Origin: HGM10836 sp964430375
Lineage (GTDB): Bacteria; Bacillota_I; Bacilli_A; RF39; UBA660
NCBI GenBank assembly: GCA_964430375.1
Contig: CAYSEZ010000064.1
Coordinates: 1 to 6,037, forward strand
DNA: 6,037 bases
Direction of reading: 5' to 3'
Shown: positions 6,036 to 6,037 of the stretch, in pieces
Layout of the letters: each line of letters starts with the position of its first letter
Numbering within the stretch: the first letter of the stretch is position 1
Position numbers and translations under genes: made by a program
Notes under the pieces: model-generated
What the model saw: the letters and a program-made list of their open reading frames with translations, nothing else
Told to the model about the DNA's origin: nothing
Database searches by the model: none

Positions 6036-6037
6036 TT

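Overview
The window is very AT-rich DNA with short, well-formed Gram-positive expression signals: TTG/TATAAT promoters, several with an extended TGn -10, and AAGGAGG-type ribosome binding sites. Arginine is mostly AGA. Trp is encoded by TGG and no in-frame TGA is seen, so the standard bacterial code applies. Together with a dockerin-bearing cell-wall hydrolase, this suggests a low-GC Firmicute, probably an uncultured gut Bacilli/Erysipelotrichia/RF39-like or clostridial lineage rather than a wall-less Mollicute. The lineage is inferred from style and gene content only.

Layout. (i) Positions 13-1236, minus strand: RarA/MgsA, an AAA+ ATPase of replication-fork maintenance. (ii) Positions 1237-1328: a compact divergent promoter region in which both extended -10 boxes lie in a perfect 12-bp inverted repeat. 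(iii) Positions 1329-2180, plus strand: a 283-residue cytoplasmic protein of unknown function, with only a weak resemblance to PBECR4-type nuclease domains. (iv) Around 2181-2223: a hairpin with a 12-bp stem that can serve as terminator for both converging genes and overlaps the last codons of the minus-strand gene. (v) Positions 2193-5780, minus strand: a two-gene operon. The first gene (3531-5780) is a secreted N-acetylglucosaminidase with two SH3b domains, a cadherin-like sandwich and a C-terminal type I dockerin. The second (2193-3521) is a single-pass membrane protein whose extracellular N-terminus looks like a cohesin. (vi) Positions 5781-5961: promoters firing both ways. (vii) Positions 5962-6035, plus strand: tRNA-Cys(GCA).

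The most interesting point is the operon. The hydrolase ends in a dockerin and the very next gene begins with a cohesin-like domain held on a transmembrane anchor. The simplest reading is a minimal two-component tether: the anchor captures the peptidoglycan hydrolase at the outer face of the membrane. This is cellulosome-type chemistry used for wall remodelling, without a scaffoldin or sortase signal. The dockerin is clear from sequence. The cohesin call is by pattern only, and the binding is inferred.
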